Assembly: GCA_963530295.1 (NCBI GenBank)
Contig: CAUSCF010000004.1
Location: 1-64,000, forward strand
Length of the DNA: 64,000 nt
Source: JABCPE02 sp963530295
Lineage (GTDB): Bacteria > Bacteroidota > Bacteroidia > Flavobacteriales > Weeksellaceae
Direction of reading: 5' to 3'
The position numbers and the translations under genes are program-made. The notes under the pieces were generated by a model. It made no database searches. It was given only the letters and a program-made list of their open reading frames with translations, and was not told where the DNA came from. The stretch's first letter is position 1, and each line of letters starts with the position of its first letter. Shown here piece by piece: positions 1 through 8,364 of the stretch.

Positions 1-302
1 GTTTTATTCTTATAGGTAATAACAAGCCCTTGAGTCTTTGAAAAATGATTGGAAGCGGGTAGTTTTATCATTTTTTTCCCATCGCTTCCTACATAAAAAT
101 TATGCTCAGAGGGTATATCATACTCGGCAACGATATTTGCCACACTATCCAGTTTTAGAAGCTTTATTTTTAATTGTTCAACATCAATAGGCCGTTTGTG
201 TTCATCATATACATTCAGCACACGCAATCCGCCTCCTCCCCCAGGCTGAGCTGCGAGCTGAGCGGATAAAAACAACAAAATAAAAACAATAATATTTCTC
301 AT
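1..302 (-). CDS. exported protein, C-terminus cut by window edge
   Basis: This is an open frame of about 100 codons that runs off the left edge. It starts with ATG at 302 and opens with a signal peptide (MRNIIVFILLFLSAQLAAQ), so the product is probably exported. A glycine-rich patch (PGGGGG) follows, then a short beta-rich stretch (LRVLNVYDEHKRP) reminiscent of carboxypeptidase-regulatory-like domains. Too little is visible to name a family. It lies just downstream of thiN on the same strand (5 bases apart), so the two may be cotranscribed. Confidence 0.6.
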   Translation of the reverse strand, partial: MRNIIVFILLFLSAQLAAQPGGGGGLRVLNVYDEHKRPIDVEQLKIKLLKLDSVANIVAEYDIPSEHNFYVGSDGKKMIKLPASNHFSKTQGLVITYKNK

Positions 303-307
303 AATTT

Positions 308-925
308 TTAATTTTCTATAAACAAAAGTAAACTGCCTTTATCGTATTTTATGGATATTTCATCGGTATCTGCCCTGTTTCTCGTGCCTATTCTCTCCAT
401 CAGTGAAAGGCTCTCTCCCCTCAGCTCCCAGTGAAGCCCTTGGGTAAAGATATTTTCAGCCACTGGAAAAGGAAGCAGCGAAACCATTTTTCCTTTTACT
501 TTCCGAATGGTAAAATCATTTGGAATAAAAAAATAAGTGGAATAATCATCAAAAAAACTAATTTCCAACTCTTCCCTAAACAAATAAACCGTATGAATAT
601 TCCCCAAAAAGTGGTCTTGCTCACGCCCGCTTGCTCCATAAACATCCACTTTTTTTATTCCTTTTTCTACGATGATTTCCAGCGCTTTATGAAAATCTGT
701 TTTATTCTGGTCTGGTGTATGGACAAATTTTCCCTCATAAATAGCCTCATCTGCTCCCATGTGAGAATCAAAATCCCCTGAAATAAAGGTCAGTTTCTCC
801 AATGGGAAATTTTTCTCCTTTAAATAATGAAAAGCCCCATCCGTACACGCTATCAGCTGATAATCAGCCAATGAAGGCAGTGTTTTGGGAGGCTCACCAT
901 TGATAAAAAGCAAGGCTCTGGACAT
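308..925 (-). CDS. thiN: thiamine pyrophosphokinase
   Basis: Cytoplasmic kinase that moves pyrophosphate from ATP to thiamine, giving the cofactor thiamine diphosphate. At 205 residues it has the usual family length. Recognisable family motifs are DGA (29-31), SGDFDS (49-54), DQNKTDFHKAL (72-82) and GREQDHFLGN (100-109). These acidic and Asn/Lys clusters form the nucleotide and metal site in the TPK catalytic domain; the C-terminal part corresponds to the thiamine-binding beta-sandwich. Its start codon shares one base with the ftsY stop codon (TAATG), which argues for translational coupling with ftsY. No TPP riboswitch is visible upstream, so the gene is probably expressed with ftsY rather than controlled by thiamine. 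Confidence 0.93.
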   Translation of the reverse strand: MSRALLFINGEPPKTLPSLADYQLIACTDGAFHYLKEKNFPLEKLTFISGDFDSHMGADEAIYEGKFVHTPDQNKTDFHKALEIIVEKGIKKVDVYGASGREQDHFLGNIHTVYLFREELEISFFDDYSTYFFIPNDFTIRKVKGKMVSLLPFPVAENIFTQGLHWELRGESLSLMERIGTRNRADTDEISIKYDKGSLLLFIEN

Positions 926-1881
926 TATCTCTCTTTCTTGAAAAAGGAATCCACAAATTCTTCTCCGTTGAACAACTGCAAATCCTCCATTCCTTCGCCC
1001 ACACCGATGTATTTCACAGGAATTTGGAACTGGTCTGAAATCCCAATAACCACACCACCTTTCGCTGTTCCATCAAGTTTGGTCACAGCGAGTGCATTCA
1101 CTTCTGTCGCTGCTGTAAACTGTTTCGCCTGTTCAAAAGCATTCTGCCCTGTAGAACCATCCAAAACCAAAAGCACCTCGTGCGGAGCATCTGGAACGAT
1201 TTTCTGCATCACTCGTTTGATTTTAGAAAGCTCGTTCATTAGATTGATTTTATTATGAAGCCTTCCTGCTGTGTCTATAATGACTACATCTGCATCCTGC
1301 GCAACAGCCGACTGCAATGTATCAAACGCCACAGAAGCAGGGTCACTGCCCATTCCCTGTTTCACAATAGGAACGCCTACTCTCTCACTCCAGATTACAA
1401 GCTGGTCTACTGCCGCCGCACGGAATGTATCCGCCGCACCCAGCACCACTTTTTTCCCTTGGGTTTTGAACTGATGGGCTAATTTCCCTATCGTAGTGGT
1501 CTTCCCTACACCATTCACACCGACTACCATAATAACATATGGTTTCTTGGTTTCATCGATATTTCCTGTCTTAGAATGCGGATTTTCCAGCAGAAGAGCA
1601 GAGATTTCTTCCCTAAGGATTTTATCAAGTTCAGCTGTATTTACATATTTGTCTCTGGCTGCCCTTTCTTCTATTCTCTGAATAATTTTGATAGTGGTAG
1701 CTGCTCCCACATCCGATGCGATGAGGATTTCCTCCAAATCATCCAAAACCTCATCATCCACCTTGGATTTTCCTATGACAGCTTTGGTTATTTTATCAAA
1801 AAATCCTTGTCTGGACTTTTCCAAACCTTTGTCTAGAGTTTCTTTTTCTTCTTTCTTAAAAATATTTTTAAACCAACTCAT
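925..1881 (-). CDS. ftsY: signal recognition particle receptor FtsY
   Basis: SRP receptor GTPase that docks ribosome-SRP complexes at the inner membrane and hands nascent membrane proteins to SecYEG. It is 318 residues, a short form: a helical N domain (about 10-100) is followed by the SRP-type GTPase domain, with no long acidic A domain. Seen motifs are the P-loop GVNGVGKTT (121-129), DTFRAAA (151-157), DTAGR (203-207) and TKLDGTAKGG (267-276). A TAATTTTG promoter element lies 17 bases before the ATG. The gene is first in an ftsY-thiN unit and is separated from the ribosomal protein genes upstream by a terminator hairpin. Confidence 0.97.
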   Translation of the reverse strand: MSWFKNIFKKEEKETLDKGLEKSRQGFFDKITKAVIGKSKVDDEVLDDLEEILIASDVGAATTIKIIQRIEERAARDKYVNTAELDKILREEISALLLENPHSKTGNIDETKKPYVIMVVGVNGVGKTTTIGKLAHQFKTQGKKVVLGAADTFRAAAVDQLVIWSERVGVPIVKQGMGSDPASVAFDTLQSAVAQDADVVIIDTAGRLHNKINLMNELSKIKRVMQKIVPDAPHEVLLVLDGSTGQNAFEQAKQFTAATEVNALAVTKLDGTAKGGVVIGISDQFQIPVKYIGVGEGMEDLQLFNGEEFVDSFFKKER

Positions 1882-1898
1882 CTTCTATTTTTTAAATT

Positions 1899-1906
1899 CA
1901 AAATTA
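1899..1906 (-). promoter_or_regulatory. TAnnTTTG promoter element of ftsY
   Basis: On the minus strand this reads TAATTTTG, matching the Bacteroidota minus-7 element TAnnTTTG. It ends 17 bases before the ftsY ATG. It lies downstream of the terminator that closes the rpmB operon, so ftsY-thiN should have its own transcript. Confidence 0.5.
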
Positions 1907-1945
1907 TTTCCCCAAATGTAAGTATTTTTAGGTTTAATAAAAACA

Positions 1946-1975
1946 AAAACTACCCAGAAAATTTTGGGTAGTTTT
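1946..1975 (-). terminator. intrinsic terminator of the rpmB-rpmG-DUF4295 operon
   Basis: An 11-base-pair stem (AAAACTACCCA with TGGGTAGTTTT) has an 8-base loop. On the minus strand it is followed by a run of T broken by one G. It sits 24 bases past the DUF4295 stop codon. Confidence 0.8.
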
Positions 1976-1999
1976 ATATTTCCTTTGCAGAAATGATGT

Positions 2000-2152
2000 T
2001 TATTTTTTCAAATAAGCATCTACTTCATCTGCATTCATTACTTTTTCTTCAAAAATGTAAGCTCCAGTTTTAGGAGATTTTACCATTTTTACTACTTTTG
2101 TCATCTTTTTAGATGAACCATCTTTTAGGGACGCTACTACTTTTTTTGCCAT
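2000..2152 (-). CDS. DUF4295 small basic protein
   Basis: A 50-residue, lysine-rich protein starting MAKKVVASLKDGSSKKMTKV and ending DEVDAYLKK. In Bacteroidota a DUF4295 protein typically lies directly behind the ribosomal protein genes for L28 and L33, which is the arrangement here (18 bases after rpmG). The position and basic composition suggest a ribosome-associated protein, but that is inference; no function is assigned to the family as far as I know. The start is the only ATG that fits the N-terminal pattern of the family. Confidence 0.85.
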   Translation of the reverse strand: MAKKVVASLKDGSSKKMTKVVKMVKSPKTGAYIFEEKVMNADEVDAYLKK

Positions 2153-2170
2153 CGCTAATAATCTTTATAG

Positions 2171-2353
2171 TTATTTAATCTCCTTATGAACTGTATATTT
2201 CTTTAGAACTGGATTGTATTTCTTAAGCTCCAATCTCTCAGTAGTGTTCTTCTTGTTTTTAGTAGTGATATATCTGCTCATTCCAGGCATACCGCTCTCT
2301 TTATGTTCTGTGCACTCAAGAATAACTTGAACTCTGTTTCCTTTCTTTGCCAT
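2171..2353 (-). CDS. rpmG: 50S ribosomal protein L33
   Basis: A 60-residue protein with the L33 core (ITTKNKKNTTERLELKKYNP). Only one cysteine (residue 14) is present and the paired CxxC zinc ligands of the C+ form are missing, so this is a zinc-independent (C-) L33. It sits 7 bases after rpmB and is almost certainly cotranscribed with it. Confidence 0.96.
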   Translation of the reverse strand: MAKKGNRVQVILECTEHKESGMPGMSRYITTKNKKNTTERLELKKYNPVLKKYTVHKEIK

Positions 2354-2360
2354 TTCTTAA

Positions 2361-2597
2361 TTATTTAATAAATCCATTTCTAACAGCTCTTTCCAAAGCT
2401 TCTTCGATCCCAATCTTGTTAATAACTCTCAATCCATGAGCAGACACTCTCAATGTGATGTGTCTATCCTGCTCTGGAAGGTAAAACTTCTTCTCAAGAA
2501 GGTTGATTTCGAACCTTCTTTTCGTCTTGTTGTTAGCGTGAGATACATGGTTTCCTACCATTGCACGCTTCCCTGTAATTTGACAAATTCTTGACAT
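2361..2597 (-). CDS. rpmB: 50S ribosomal protein L28
   Basis: A 78-residue protein with the L28 signature: MSRICQITGKRAMVGNHVSH at the start, then NNKTKRRFEINL and LRVSAHGLRVINK. L28 is a large-subunit protein near the exit-site region. It is the first gene of rpmB-rpmG-DUF4295. A TTATTTTG stretch about 45 bases upstream on the minus strand is one base off the promoter consensus. Confidence 0.97.
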   Translation of the reverse strand: MSRICQITGKRAMVGNHVSHANNKTKRRFEINLLEKKFYLPEQDRHITLRVSAHGLRVINKIGIEEALERAVRNGFIK

Positions 2598-2681
2598 ATC
2601 TATATGCTCTAATAATTATTTCTACTTTATAATTTTGCAAAATAACAGCTTTTTTTTTGAACTCGCAAATTTTTATTACTA

Positions 2682-4289
2682 TTATTTTTTTATTTTTCTA
2701 AAAATTGATAATATAAACATACTGAACATCATTACAATAGAAATTTTAGACAACAAATCTCCTATTCTGCTGTAAATAGTCTCCTTTTCATACAGCTGAA
2801 CATCGGCTGTCAGTGCATTTTTCTCATTGTAAAGCGTATGCGCGAGAATGTCACCACGGGCATTGATATGCGCAGAAATCCCACCATTAGCCGAGCGGGC
2901 AACTTCCCTGCGGTTTTCTATGGCACGAAGTCTGGCATACGCCAAAAGCTGCTGATGCCCCTGCGATGCGCCCCACCAAGAGTCATTGGTGATGACACCA
3001 AGGAAGTTTGCGCCGTTTTTCACATAATCGGTCACAAATTCGCCATAAATACTTTCATAGCAGATGATAGGCGCGATTTTCCCTTTGTTGTAAGGATTAG
3101 CAAAAACTTTTCGCTCTTTGTCCGTTCCAAGTGATGCAATCGTCCCGCCGAAATTGAGCATAGCATCGCCCAAAATAGGTTTAAGGACATTCATATAAGG
3201 GAAAATTTCCACACCTGGCACGAGTTTTCCTTTGTGATAAATCTGAATTTCTTCCTCTGGAACAATCTGCAAAGCTGAATTAAAACTATCCGCCCAAAAG
3301 CCTTGCTTATCGTAAAAAGTAGCACTTTCTGGCTTTTCTTCATCATCATTATAAATCCTATGAGTAGAAACTCCGCCCATAAAAACTGACTTCGGATGAG
3401 TTTTCAGGAAATTCTCCACCATGTGGATAGACTGGCTGTTATGAAGTCCTTTCTCGGAAAGCCCGCCGTAACCTGGGAAAGAAGTCTCAGGCGAGAGGTA
3501 AAAATCTATTTTAGAGGAGTTTTTTGCCAAAGAAAAAAGCTCCTGTACTATCTGAAGGCTGTCTTTTTGGTATTTTTCGTGATAAGGGTCTAAATTCGGC
3601 TGAAGCATCATAACGCGGACTTTTCCCATTGGTTTTTCATCAAACTGATGATATTTAAATAAAGAAATTATCATCGGCACGGCAATCAGCCCCAAAACTA
3701 CAACAGAGGTTTTAACCAAAAACCTTTTCTCAGCCAACCATATTTTAAAAATATAAAAAATCAAGACATTGAGCGTTAAAATCCAGAAACTCCCGCCCGT
3801 AGCGCCCAAAGTATCATACCATTGTATGAGTTGAGGATAGTCTGCAAAGGAGTTACCAAGGTTCAGCCAAGGCCATGTAAATTCCCACGCCATATGGAAA
3901 TATTCAAAACTCATCCACACAAACACGAAAAAAGCCAGCCTCCATGGGAGTTTTTTGCCGTTTTTATACCAATGAAAAAACTGAAAAGCCGTGGACATCA
4001 GCAGGGAATTGACCAAAACAGGGAAAACCACCGCCATAAGGGCAGGGCTGCCATCTGGATTTTGTGAATTATAAAGCCAACCTGTGGTTATGACATTCCA
4101 AATGATAAAAGTAAGATATGAACATCCAAAAACTGCCCAGTCTTTTCTTTTTATATCCGATTGAGAAATGTTTTCTTCCACGAATAACAAAGGAACAAAC
4201 GCCACAAAAATAAAAAACGGAATGCCATAAGTAGGCCACGAAACCGACAGCAATATGCCCGACAAAACCGCGCAAAAAAGATTTTTCAT
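2682..4289 (-). CDS. lnt: apolipoprotein N-acyltransferase
   Basis: Inner-membrane enzyme that adds the third acyl chain to the N-terminal cysteine of lipoproteins, the last step after Lgt and LspA. The 535 residues consist of about six membrane helices in the first 215 residues, then a periplasmic nitrilase-type domain (about 222-490), then a last helix near the C-terminus. The expected Glu-Lys-Cys triad is visible: E268 in LSPETSFPG, K353 in IYHKGKLVPG and C410 in PIICYESIYGE. It is divergent from a VanZ-like gene, with back-to-back promoter elements between them. lgt of the same pathway lies elsewhere in this window (13215-14489). Confidence 0.96.
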   Translation of the reverse strand: MKNLFCAVLSGILLSVSWPTYGIPFFIFVAFVPLLFVEENISQSDIKRKDWAVFGCSYLTFIIWNVITTGWLYNSQNPDGSPALMAVVFPVLVNSLLMSTAFQFFHWYKNGKKLPWRLAFFVFVWMSFEYFHMAWEFTWPWLNLGNSFADYPQLIQWYDTLGATGGSFWILTLNVLIFYIFKIWLAEKRFLVKTSVVVLGLIAVPMIISLFKYHQFDEKPMGKVRVMMLQPNLDPYHEKYQKDSLQIVQELFSLAKNSSKIDFYLSPETSFPGYGGLSEKGLHNSQSIHMVENFLKTHPKSVFMGGVSTHRIYNDDEEKPESATFYDKQGFWADSFNSALQIVPEEEIQIYHKGKLVPGVEIFPYMNVLKPILGDAMLNFGGTIASLGTDKERKVFANPYNKGKIAPIICYESIYGEFVTDYVKNGANFLGVITNDSWWGASQGHQQLLAYARLRAIENRREVARSANGGISAHINARGDILAHTLYNEKNALTADVQLYEKETIYSRIGDLLSKISIVMMFSMFILSIFRKIKK

Positions 4290-4307
4290 ACTTTATATTT
4301 TCAAGGG

Positions 4308-4325
4308 CAAAAATACTTATTTTTG
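4308..4325. promoter_or_regulatory. palindromic back-to-back promoter of lnt and the VanZ-like gene
   Basis: The 18-base segment CAAAAATACTTATTTTTG carries TATTTTTG on the plus strand (4318-4325) and the same element on the minus strand (4315-4308), two bases apart. Each matches TAnnTTTG and ends 18-19 bases before a start codon (lnt at 4289, VanZ-like at 4345). Polymerase binding on one side should exclude the other. Confidence 0.55.
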
Positions 4326-4344
4326 CTAAAATCTCGGTTTTTGT

Positions 4345-4758
4345 ATGATTTTTAGGAAAATTTATCGCATTTTCATCTTTCCTTACGCTATTTTTCTGCT
4401 GTATCTGATGTTCCTCGGATTTGGGAGAGAGCAGCACGAAGCGAATATTGTAAGGCTTTTACCATTTGTTTCCACGGTTTTTTTTGTTCAAAATACCACT
4501 TCTTGGGAAAGCATCATTATCAATCTTTTTGGAAATATCATCATGTTCATTCCTTTTGGATTTTTAGGCTGGCTGAATGCGAAATATTTTAGTTTTAAAA
4601 AACTTATTTTGGATTTTTTATCAGCTTTAATCATCGTGGAAGCCCTACAATACCTCACAAGGCTCGGTGTTTTTGATATTGATGACTTGGCGCTTAATTC
4701 CCTCGGCGTATGGATAGGATTTCAGATGAGAAAATTCATTGATAATTTTAAGTTTTAA
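4345..4758 (+). CDS. VanZ-like small membrane protein
   Basis: A 137-residue protein with four predicted membrane helices. It has the VanZ-like pattern: FGNIIMFIPFGFLGWL in the middle, then EALQYLTRLGVFDIDDLALNSLG, where the acidic/Asn cluster before the last helix is the family hallmark. VanZ proteins are linked to low-level teicoplanin resistance in enterococci, but in Bacteroidota the role is unknown. It is divergently transcribed from lnt. The ATG at 4345 lies 19 bases after a TATTTTTG element. Confidence 0.8.
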   Translation: MIFRKIYRIFIFPYAIFLLYLMFLGFGREQHEANIVRLLPFVSTVFFVQNTTSWESIIINLFGNIIMFIPFGFLGWLNAKYFSFKKLILDFLSALIIVEALQYLTRLGVFDIDDLALNSLGVWIGFQMRKFIDNFKF

Positions 4759-4795
4759 AGAATTTTCAAAGTTTTATTTCTTACTAAAAAAGATG

Positions 4796-4803
4796 TAAAT
4801 TTG
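4796..4803 (+). promoter_or_regulatory. TAnnTTTG promoter element of the M48 peptidase gene
   Basis: Reads TAAATTTG and ends 21 bases before the ATG at 4825. An open frame extending upstream to a TTG at 4801 would begin inside this promoter, which supports the ATG at 4825 as the real start. Confidence 0.5.
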
Positions 4804-4824
4804 TGTCCATTAAAATATAATGAA

Positions 4825-6126
4825 ATGAGATTTAGACTACTACATTTTGTTTTTTCCTTTGTGTTTATGCACTCTTTCGCACAATATAAACCGATAGACA
4901 CGGCAGACTATGCGCAGAGAAAAGAATTTCTAAACCAGCTGAAAACCAAAAACGAAGCCCTGATAAAATCCCTAAAATCCAGATACACAGGAAAAACGGG
5001 AAAAGAACTGGAAAAGTTCTACCGAGAGTTTTACAAAGATTTTGAGAAAGAGATTAAAGACAAGGACTATTCCTTTAATTCTAATTTTAAAATTAAGCTG
5101 GAAAAAATCCTATTAAACCTAAAAAAGAAAAATCCACAAATCCCAGACAATCTGAACATTTTGGTTGCTAAAAACAACAAGCCAAATGCCTTCTGCCTTG
5201 CCGATGGGACTTTCGTGGTGAACATGGGACTTTTTAATGTACTGGACAATGAAGCGCAAGTAGCGAGCGTTCTCAGCCACGAACTCGCCCATTACTTACT
5301 GGAACATACACTGAAATCTTTGGTCAATGAAATCAATGAGGATAAAGACAGCCGCTCCATAATGGAAAATCTGAAAAAAGTTTCGGTAAATAAATCCAAA
5401 AAAGCCTTTGATATTGTAAAAGATAATCTCTATAAAAAGCGCGAAATCAAACGAAAAAGAGAAGTAGAAGCCGACTCGCTGGGATATGTCCTTTTCCGAA
5501 ATTCTGACTACGAAAACACCGAATTCTACAACACTCTGAGCAACCTCAGCAAATATGACACGATTTCGCCGCGAGAACTAAAAATAGAAACTTACAAAAA
5601 ACTCTACAACCTGCCCAGCCAGCCCTTCAAAGACAGCTGGATGACAAGGGAAGATTTTGGGAATTATAATTATGACCATTACAAAGTAAAATTAAACAAA
5701 GATTCCCTCTCCACGCACCCTGAATTAGCCCAAAGAATGGAATTTATCACAAAACAATTCGCTGAACTTAAAAACAAAAAAGAGGCAAAAAAAGGAGATG
5801 AAGAATTTGCCAAACTCAAAAATACTGCCCGAATGGAAGTCCTGCCCAACCTATGGCACTCCGAACAATACGGACGAGGAATCTACGCCGCTATGCAGTT
5901 TTTACAGGACAAAGAAGAGGAAAACTACTATCACGAATGGCTCGGGAAATTGTTTGATAAAATCTACACTGCACGAAAAAATTACAACCTAAACCGCTAT
6001 CTGGACAGAATAGAACCCAAAGAACAGAGCGAAAGCTATCAGCAGTTTTTGAGTTTTATGTGGAATCTAAATTTAGCAGAAATCAAGAATATCGCAGATT
6101 ATTATAATAAAAAAGGAGCTTCTTAG
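4825..6126 (+). CDS. M48-family zinc metallopeptidase, exported
   Basis: A 433-residue protein with a signal peptide (MRFRLLHFVFSFVFMHSFAQ), so it acts in the periplasm or at the outer membrane. The zinc site is visible: SHELAHYLLEH (HExxH at about 152-156) and REVEADSLGY (ExxAD, about 213-217), the third-ligand pattern of the M48 (Oma1/BepA/HtpX) group. The charged region after the catalytic domain is unassigned. The BepA-like role in quality control of outer-membrane proteins is inference from the fold. The gene stands alone between VanZ and a convergent gene, and its stop codon lies within a terminator hairpin. Confidence 0.87.
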   Translation: MRFRLLHFVFSFVFMHSFAQYKPIDTADYAQRKEFLNQLKTKNEALIKSLKSRYTGKTGKELEKFYREFYKDFEKEIKDKDYSFNSNFKIKLEKILLNLKKKNPQIPDNLNILVAKNNKPNAFCLADGTFVVNMGLFNVLDNEAQVASVLSHELAHYLLEHTLKSLVNEINEDKDSRSIMENLKKVSVNKSKKAFDIVKDNLYKKREIKRKREVEADSLGYVLFRNSDYENTEFYNTLSNLSKYDTISPRELKIETYKKLYNLPSQPFKDSWMTREDFGNYNYDHYKVKLNKDSLSTHPELAQRMEFITKQFAELKNKKEAKKGDEEFAKLKNTARMEVLPNLWHSEQYGRGIYAAMQFLQDKEEENYYHEWLGKLFDKIYTARKNYNLNRYLDRIEPKEQSESYQQFLSFMWNLNLAEIKNIADYYNKKGAS

Positions 6127-6140
6127 AAGCCCCTTTTTTT
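6109..6140. terminator. terminator shared by convergent genes
   Basis: The stem (AAAAAAGG, GCTTC paired with GAAGC, CCTTTTTT) overlaps the stop codon of the M48 gene. It has a T run on the plus strand and an A run on its other side, so it can serve both convergent genes. Confidence 0.65.
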
Positions 6141-6142
6141 TG

Positions 6143-7678
6143 TTAAAAATTTAATCTCTCCAAACGGATTTTATTGAATTTTTCTTTCTCATTGTATTCT
6201 CGGAGGAGAATATAACCCTCTTTCCCGATGTAAGGCACTACAAAATAATTGTCTTTCTCGGAGATTTTTACATTTTCTTGATTGAATTTACCATCGATAA
6301 GTGTATTGATGTACAAATTCCAGTTCTTTTCCTTCGTTTCTTTATCTTTTTTAAAGTCTCTGAAGAAAAATACCACATCTTTGCCGCCATTTAGATATTG
6401 AGAGAAAAGATAGTCAGCATTTACATTCCATTTGGTTTTATCCTTTTCAAAAACTCTCACTTCTTTCAGCTTAAAATCTTTATCTGTAAAGGCATACACC
6501 ATATCTTTTGTCGCTGAAGCAGAATAAGCCCCCTCTGGTCTCCATTTTTCAAATAAAATCCCTACACTGCCGTCTTTTAGGAAGAAGAAATCTCTTTCCA
6601 AAAGATAATATCCCATTCCGACATGGCTGAATTTATTGATTTTTTGTATAAATGGCTTAAAGTCTATGAAATAGATATTTTTAACATCCACTCCAAAGTT
6701 TCGTTTATCTAAAACAAGCCTTGTCAATCCCACAGAATATAAGGCACTTTGTTTTTCATAAAATCTTCCAGAGATGATTATTTTATCATCAAATGTTTTA
6801 TCATTATCCACCAATCTTCCACTGGAATATAGAGCCGTAATTTCATCCATAGTCAGCCCATTCAAGCCTGTAATCGGTGTTTTGGCTTTTATACTTCCTG
6901 TCTTCATATCCAGCACTTGGAAGAAATAAGAATATTCCCTCTTATTTTTTACTTTTAGAATGGTGTAGATGTGTTTATCATCTTTTTCAATGATTCTGAT
7001 GGATTCATATTTGTTTTTAGTTCCATTCGTATTGTATTTATATTCCCAAAGCAGTTTTTTATCGTCATCATATCTTTTTAAACTATGATTTTTGCCGTAA
7101 GTTTCGTAGTCATCATATTCCATAACGATGAAACCGCCTTCTTTTATTTCATAAACACTAGATACATAAAGAAATCCTTTTTCTCTTCGCTCTTTTCTTT
7201 CTTCTTTTCTTTGGTTTCGTACATTTTCTGGCTCTGTTACTTCTTTGAAAGCATTATTCTCATATTCGTAATACACTTTTTGTTTTATGGTGTTATCCTT
7301 TAGATTTACCTCCATTGTGCGCGGATAGAAGAAGTCCCTTCCCTTTACTGCATCATAATCAGCTCTTGGATAAAGAACCAAATTTCCTCTAAAATCAATC
7401 GCTCCGAAATAGTTTGCCGCTGTGATATCTCCTTCAAACTCTTTGTTGGCAACTGGATTTAAGTTTTTATCCAAAAAGACATATTCAAATTTTTTCGTTT
7501 TATCACCAGACTTGCCATAGCCGTAGATCGCCACATATCCGTAGAGATTTTCATCTTGGTCAAATAGTGCATTGAGTCCAAGATAATTTCCTTTGGCTAA
7601 AGCAAATAAATCCCGTGATTGTGAAAAAGCAGTGAAAACACCGCAGAAAATCAAGAATGTAAATAAAATTTTTCGCAT
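6143..7678 (-). CDS. exported protein of unknown function
   Basis: A 511-residue protein opening with a signal peptide (MRKILFTFLIFCGVFTAFSQ). The rest is rich in charged and aromatic residues with repeated short strand-turn units (for example YVAIYGYGKSGD and FIVMEYDDYETYGKN), consistent with a beta-propeller-like or beta-rich periplasmic protein. No catalytic motif is seen. I do not recognise a named family. It starts with ATG at 7678 and ends 17 bases from the convergent M48 gene; nothing around it hints at a pathway. Confidence 0.75.
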   Translation of the reverse strand: MRKILFTFLIFCGVFTAFSQSRDLFALAKGNYLGLNALFDQDENLYGYVAIYGYGKSGDKTKKFEYVFLDKNLNPVANKEFEGDITAANYFGAIDFRGNLVLYPRADYDAVKGRDFFYPRTMEVNLKDNTIKQKVYYEYENNAFKEVTEPENVRNQRKEERKERREKGFLYVSSVYEIKEGGFIVMEYDDYETYGKNHSLKRYDDDKKLLWEYKYNTNGTKNKYESIRIIEKDDKHIYTILKVKNKREYSYFFQVLDMKTGSIKAKTPITGLNGLTMDEITALYSSGRLVDNDKTFDDKIIISGRFYEKQSALYSVGLTRLVLDKRNFGVDVKNIYFIDFKPFIQKINKFSHVGMGYYLLERDFFFLKDGSVGILFEKWRPEGAYSASATKDMVYAFTDKDFKLKEVRVFEKDKTKWNVNADYLFSQYLNGGKDVVFFFRDFKKDKETKEKNWNLYINTLIDGKFNQENVKISEKDNYFVVPYIGKEGYILLREYNEKEKFNKIRLERLNF

Positions 7679-7735
7679 AATTTTTTCTTGCGAATGTACA
7701 CATTTTCCACCAGAACAGAAAGATGAATTTTATCA

Positions 7736-7764
7736 ATAAAAAAGACCATCCCGTGGGACAGCCT
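7736..7764 (-). terminator. terminator of the DUF4136 lipoprotein gene
   Basis: On the minus strand AGGCTGTCCC pairs with GGGATGGTCT over ten positions including GU pairs, and is followed by TTTTTT. The same sequence would have mismatches on the plus strand, so direction is clear. Confidence 0.65.
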
Positions 7765-7788
7765 CTCTCGTTTTAAAAATGATTGTTA

Positions 7789-8319
7789 TTATTTCTTTGG
7801 TGGATAATTTTTCAATATTTCAGCGATGATTTCTGGGATTTGCTTTTGTTTTGACTTTGGCGAATCTACATTGATTCCACTTCCTTTTCCCTGCCAAACG
7901 AGCTTCCCTGTCTTTGCATCCATAAAGTTAAAAACAAGTCCTCCTTGGTTGTATTCATTAGTATAAGTCCTTCCTAGACCCATTCCCCAGCCGAGCCAGC
8001 TGCCCCAGCCTCCCAAATACACATTAGGCGTCACATAGGTATCTCTTACCAGCTTGTGATTTGCCTTGACCTGAATCACCAAATCTGCTGCATCATTACT
8101 CTGGGATAATCCCTTCTCTGCCAGCTGTTTCTGTAATTCATCCGTCACTCTGCTTTGGTCTATATCGTTCAGTTTCAGCTCCTCTAAGTTTACAGAATAA
8201 GTCTTGTACTCAGAAAAGTTAGCCTTCGGGTCATAATCTGAAACTACTCTAAACGGGCTGCAAGACGCCATCAGAAGCCCCATCCCTACTGATAGAAATA
8301 AATACTTTATTCTGCTCAT
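7789..8319 (-). CDS. DUF4136 lipoprotein
   Basis: A 176-residue lipoprotein. The start at 8319 gives a compact type II signal peptide with lipobox LMASC; an ATG eight codons upstream would only lengthen the tail. The mature part fits DUF4136: SDYDPKANFSEYKTYSV at the front, a central AADLVIQVKANHK strand, a glycine/tryptophan stretch (GGWGSWLGWG), then FMDAKTGKLVWQGKG near the end. Members are small envelope lipoproteins of unknown function. Its terminator lies directly downstream. Confidence 0.85.
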   Translation of the reverse strand: MSRIKYLFLSVGMGLLMASCSPFRVVSDYDPKANFSEYKTYSVNLEELKLNDIDQSRVTDELQKQLAEKGLSQSNDAADLVIQVKANHKLVRDTYVTPNVYLGGWGSWLGWGMGLGRTYTNEYNQGGLVFNFMDAKTGKLVWQGKGSGINVDSPKSKQKQIPEIIAEILKNYPPKK

Positions 8320-8352
8320 ATCTTTATTTTTTATGTTATTCAAAATTTATTT

Positions 8353-8360
8353 TATTTTTG
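8353..8360 (+). promoter_or_regulatory. TAnnTTTG promoter element only 4 bases from an ATG
   Basis: Reads TATTTTTG and is followed after four bases by the ATG at 8365. Transcription would then start at or next to the start codon, giving a leaderless mRNA. Confidence 0.45.
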
Positions 8361-8364
8361 TTGA

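Noticed and set aside
1882..1999. Possible TPP riboswitch for thiN
   Set aside because: The gap before ftsY-thiN holds a terminator and a promoter only; no THI-box sequence.
4069..4437. Minus-strand open frame of 122 codons across the lnt/VanZ-like junction
   Set aside because: It overlaps the lnt N-terminus in another frame and covers the divergent promoters; it has no protein-like features.
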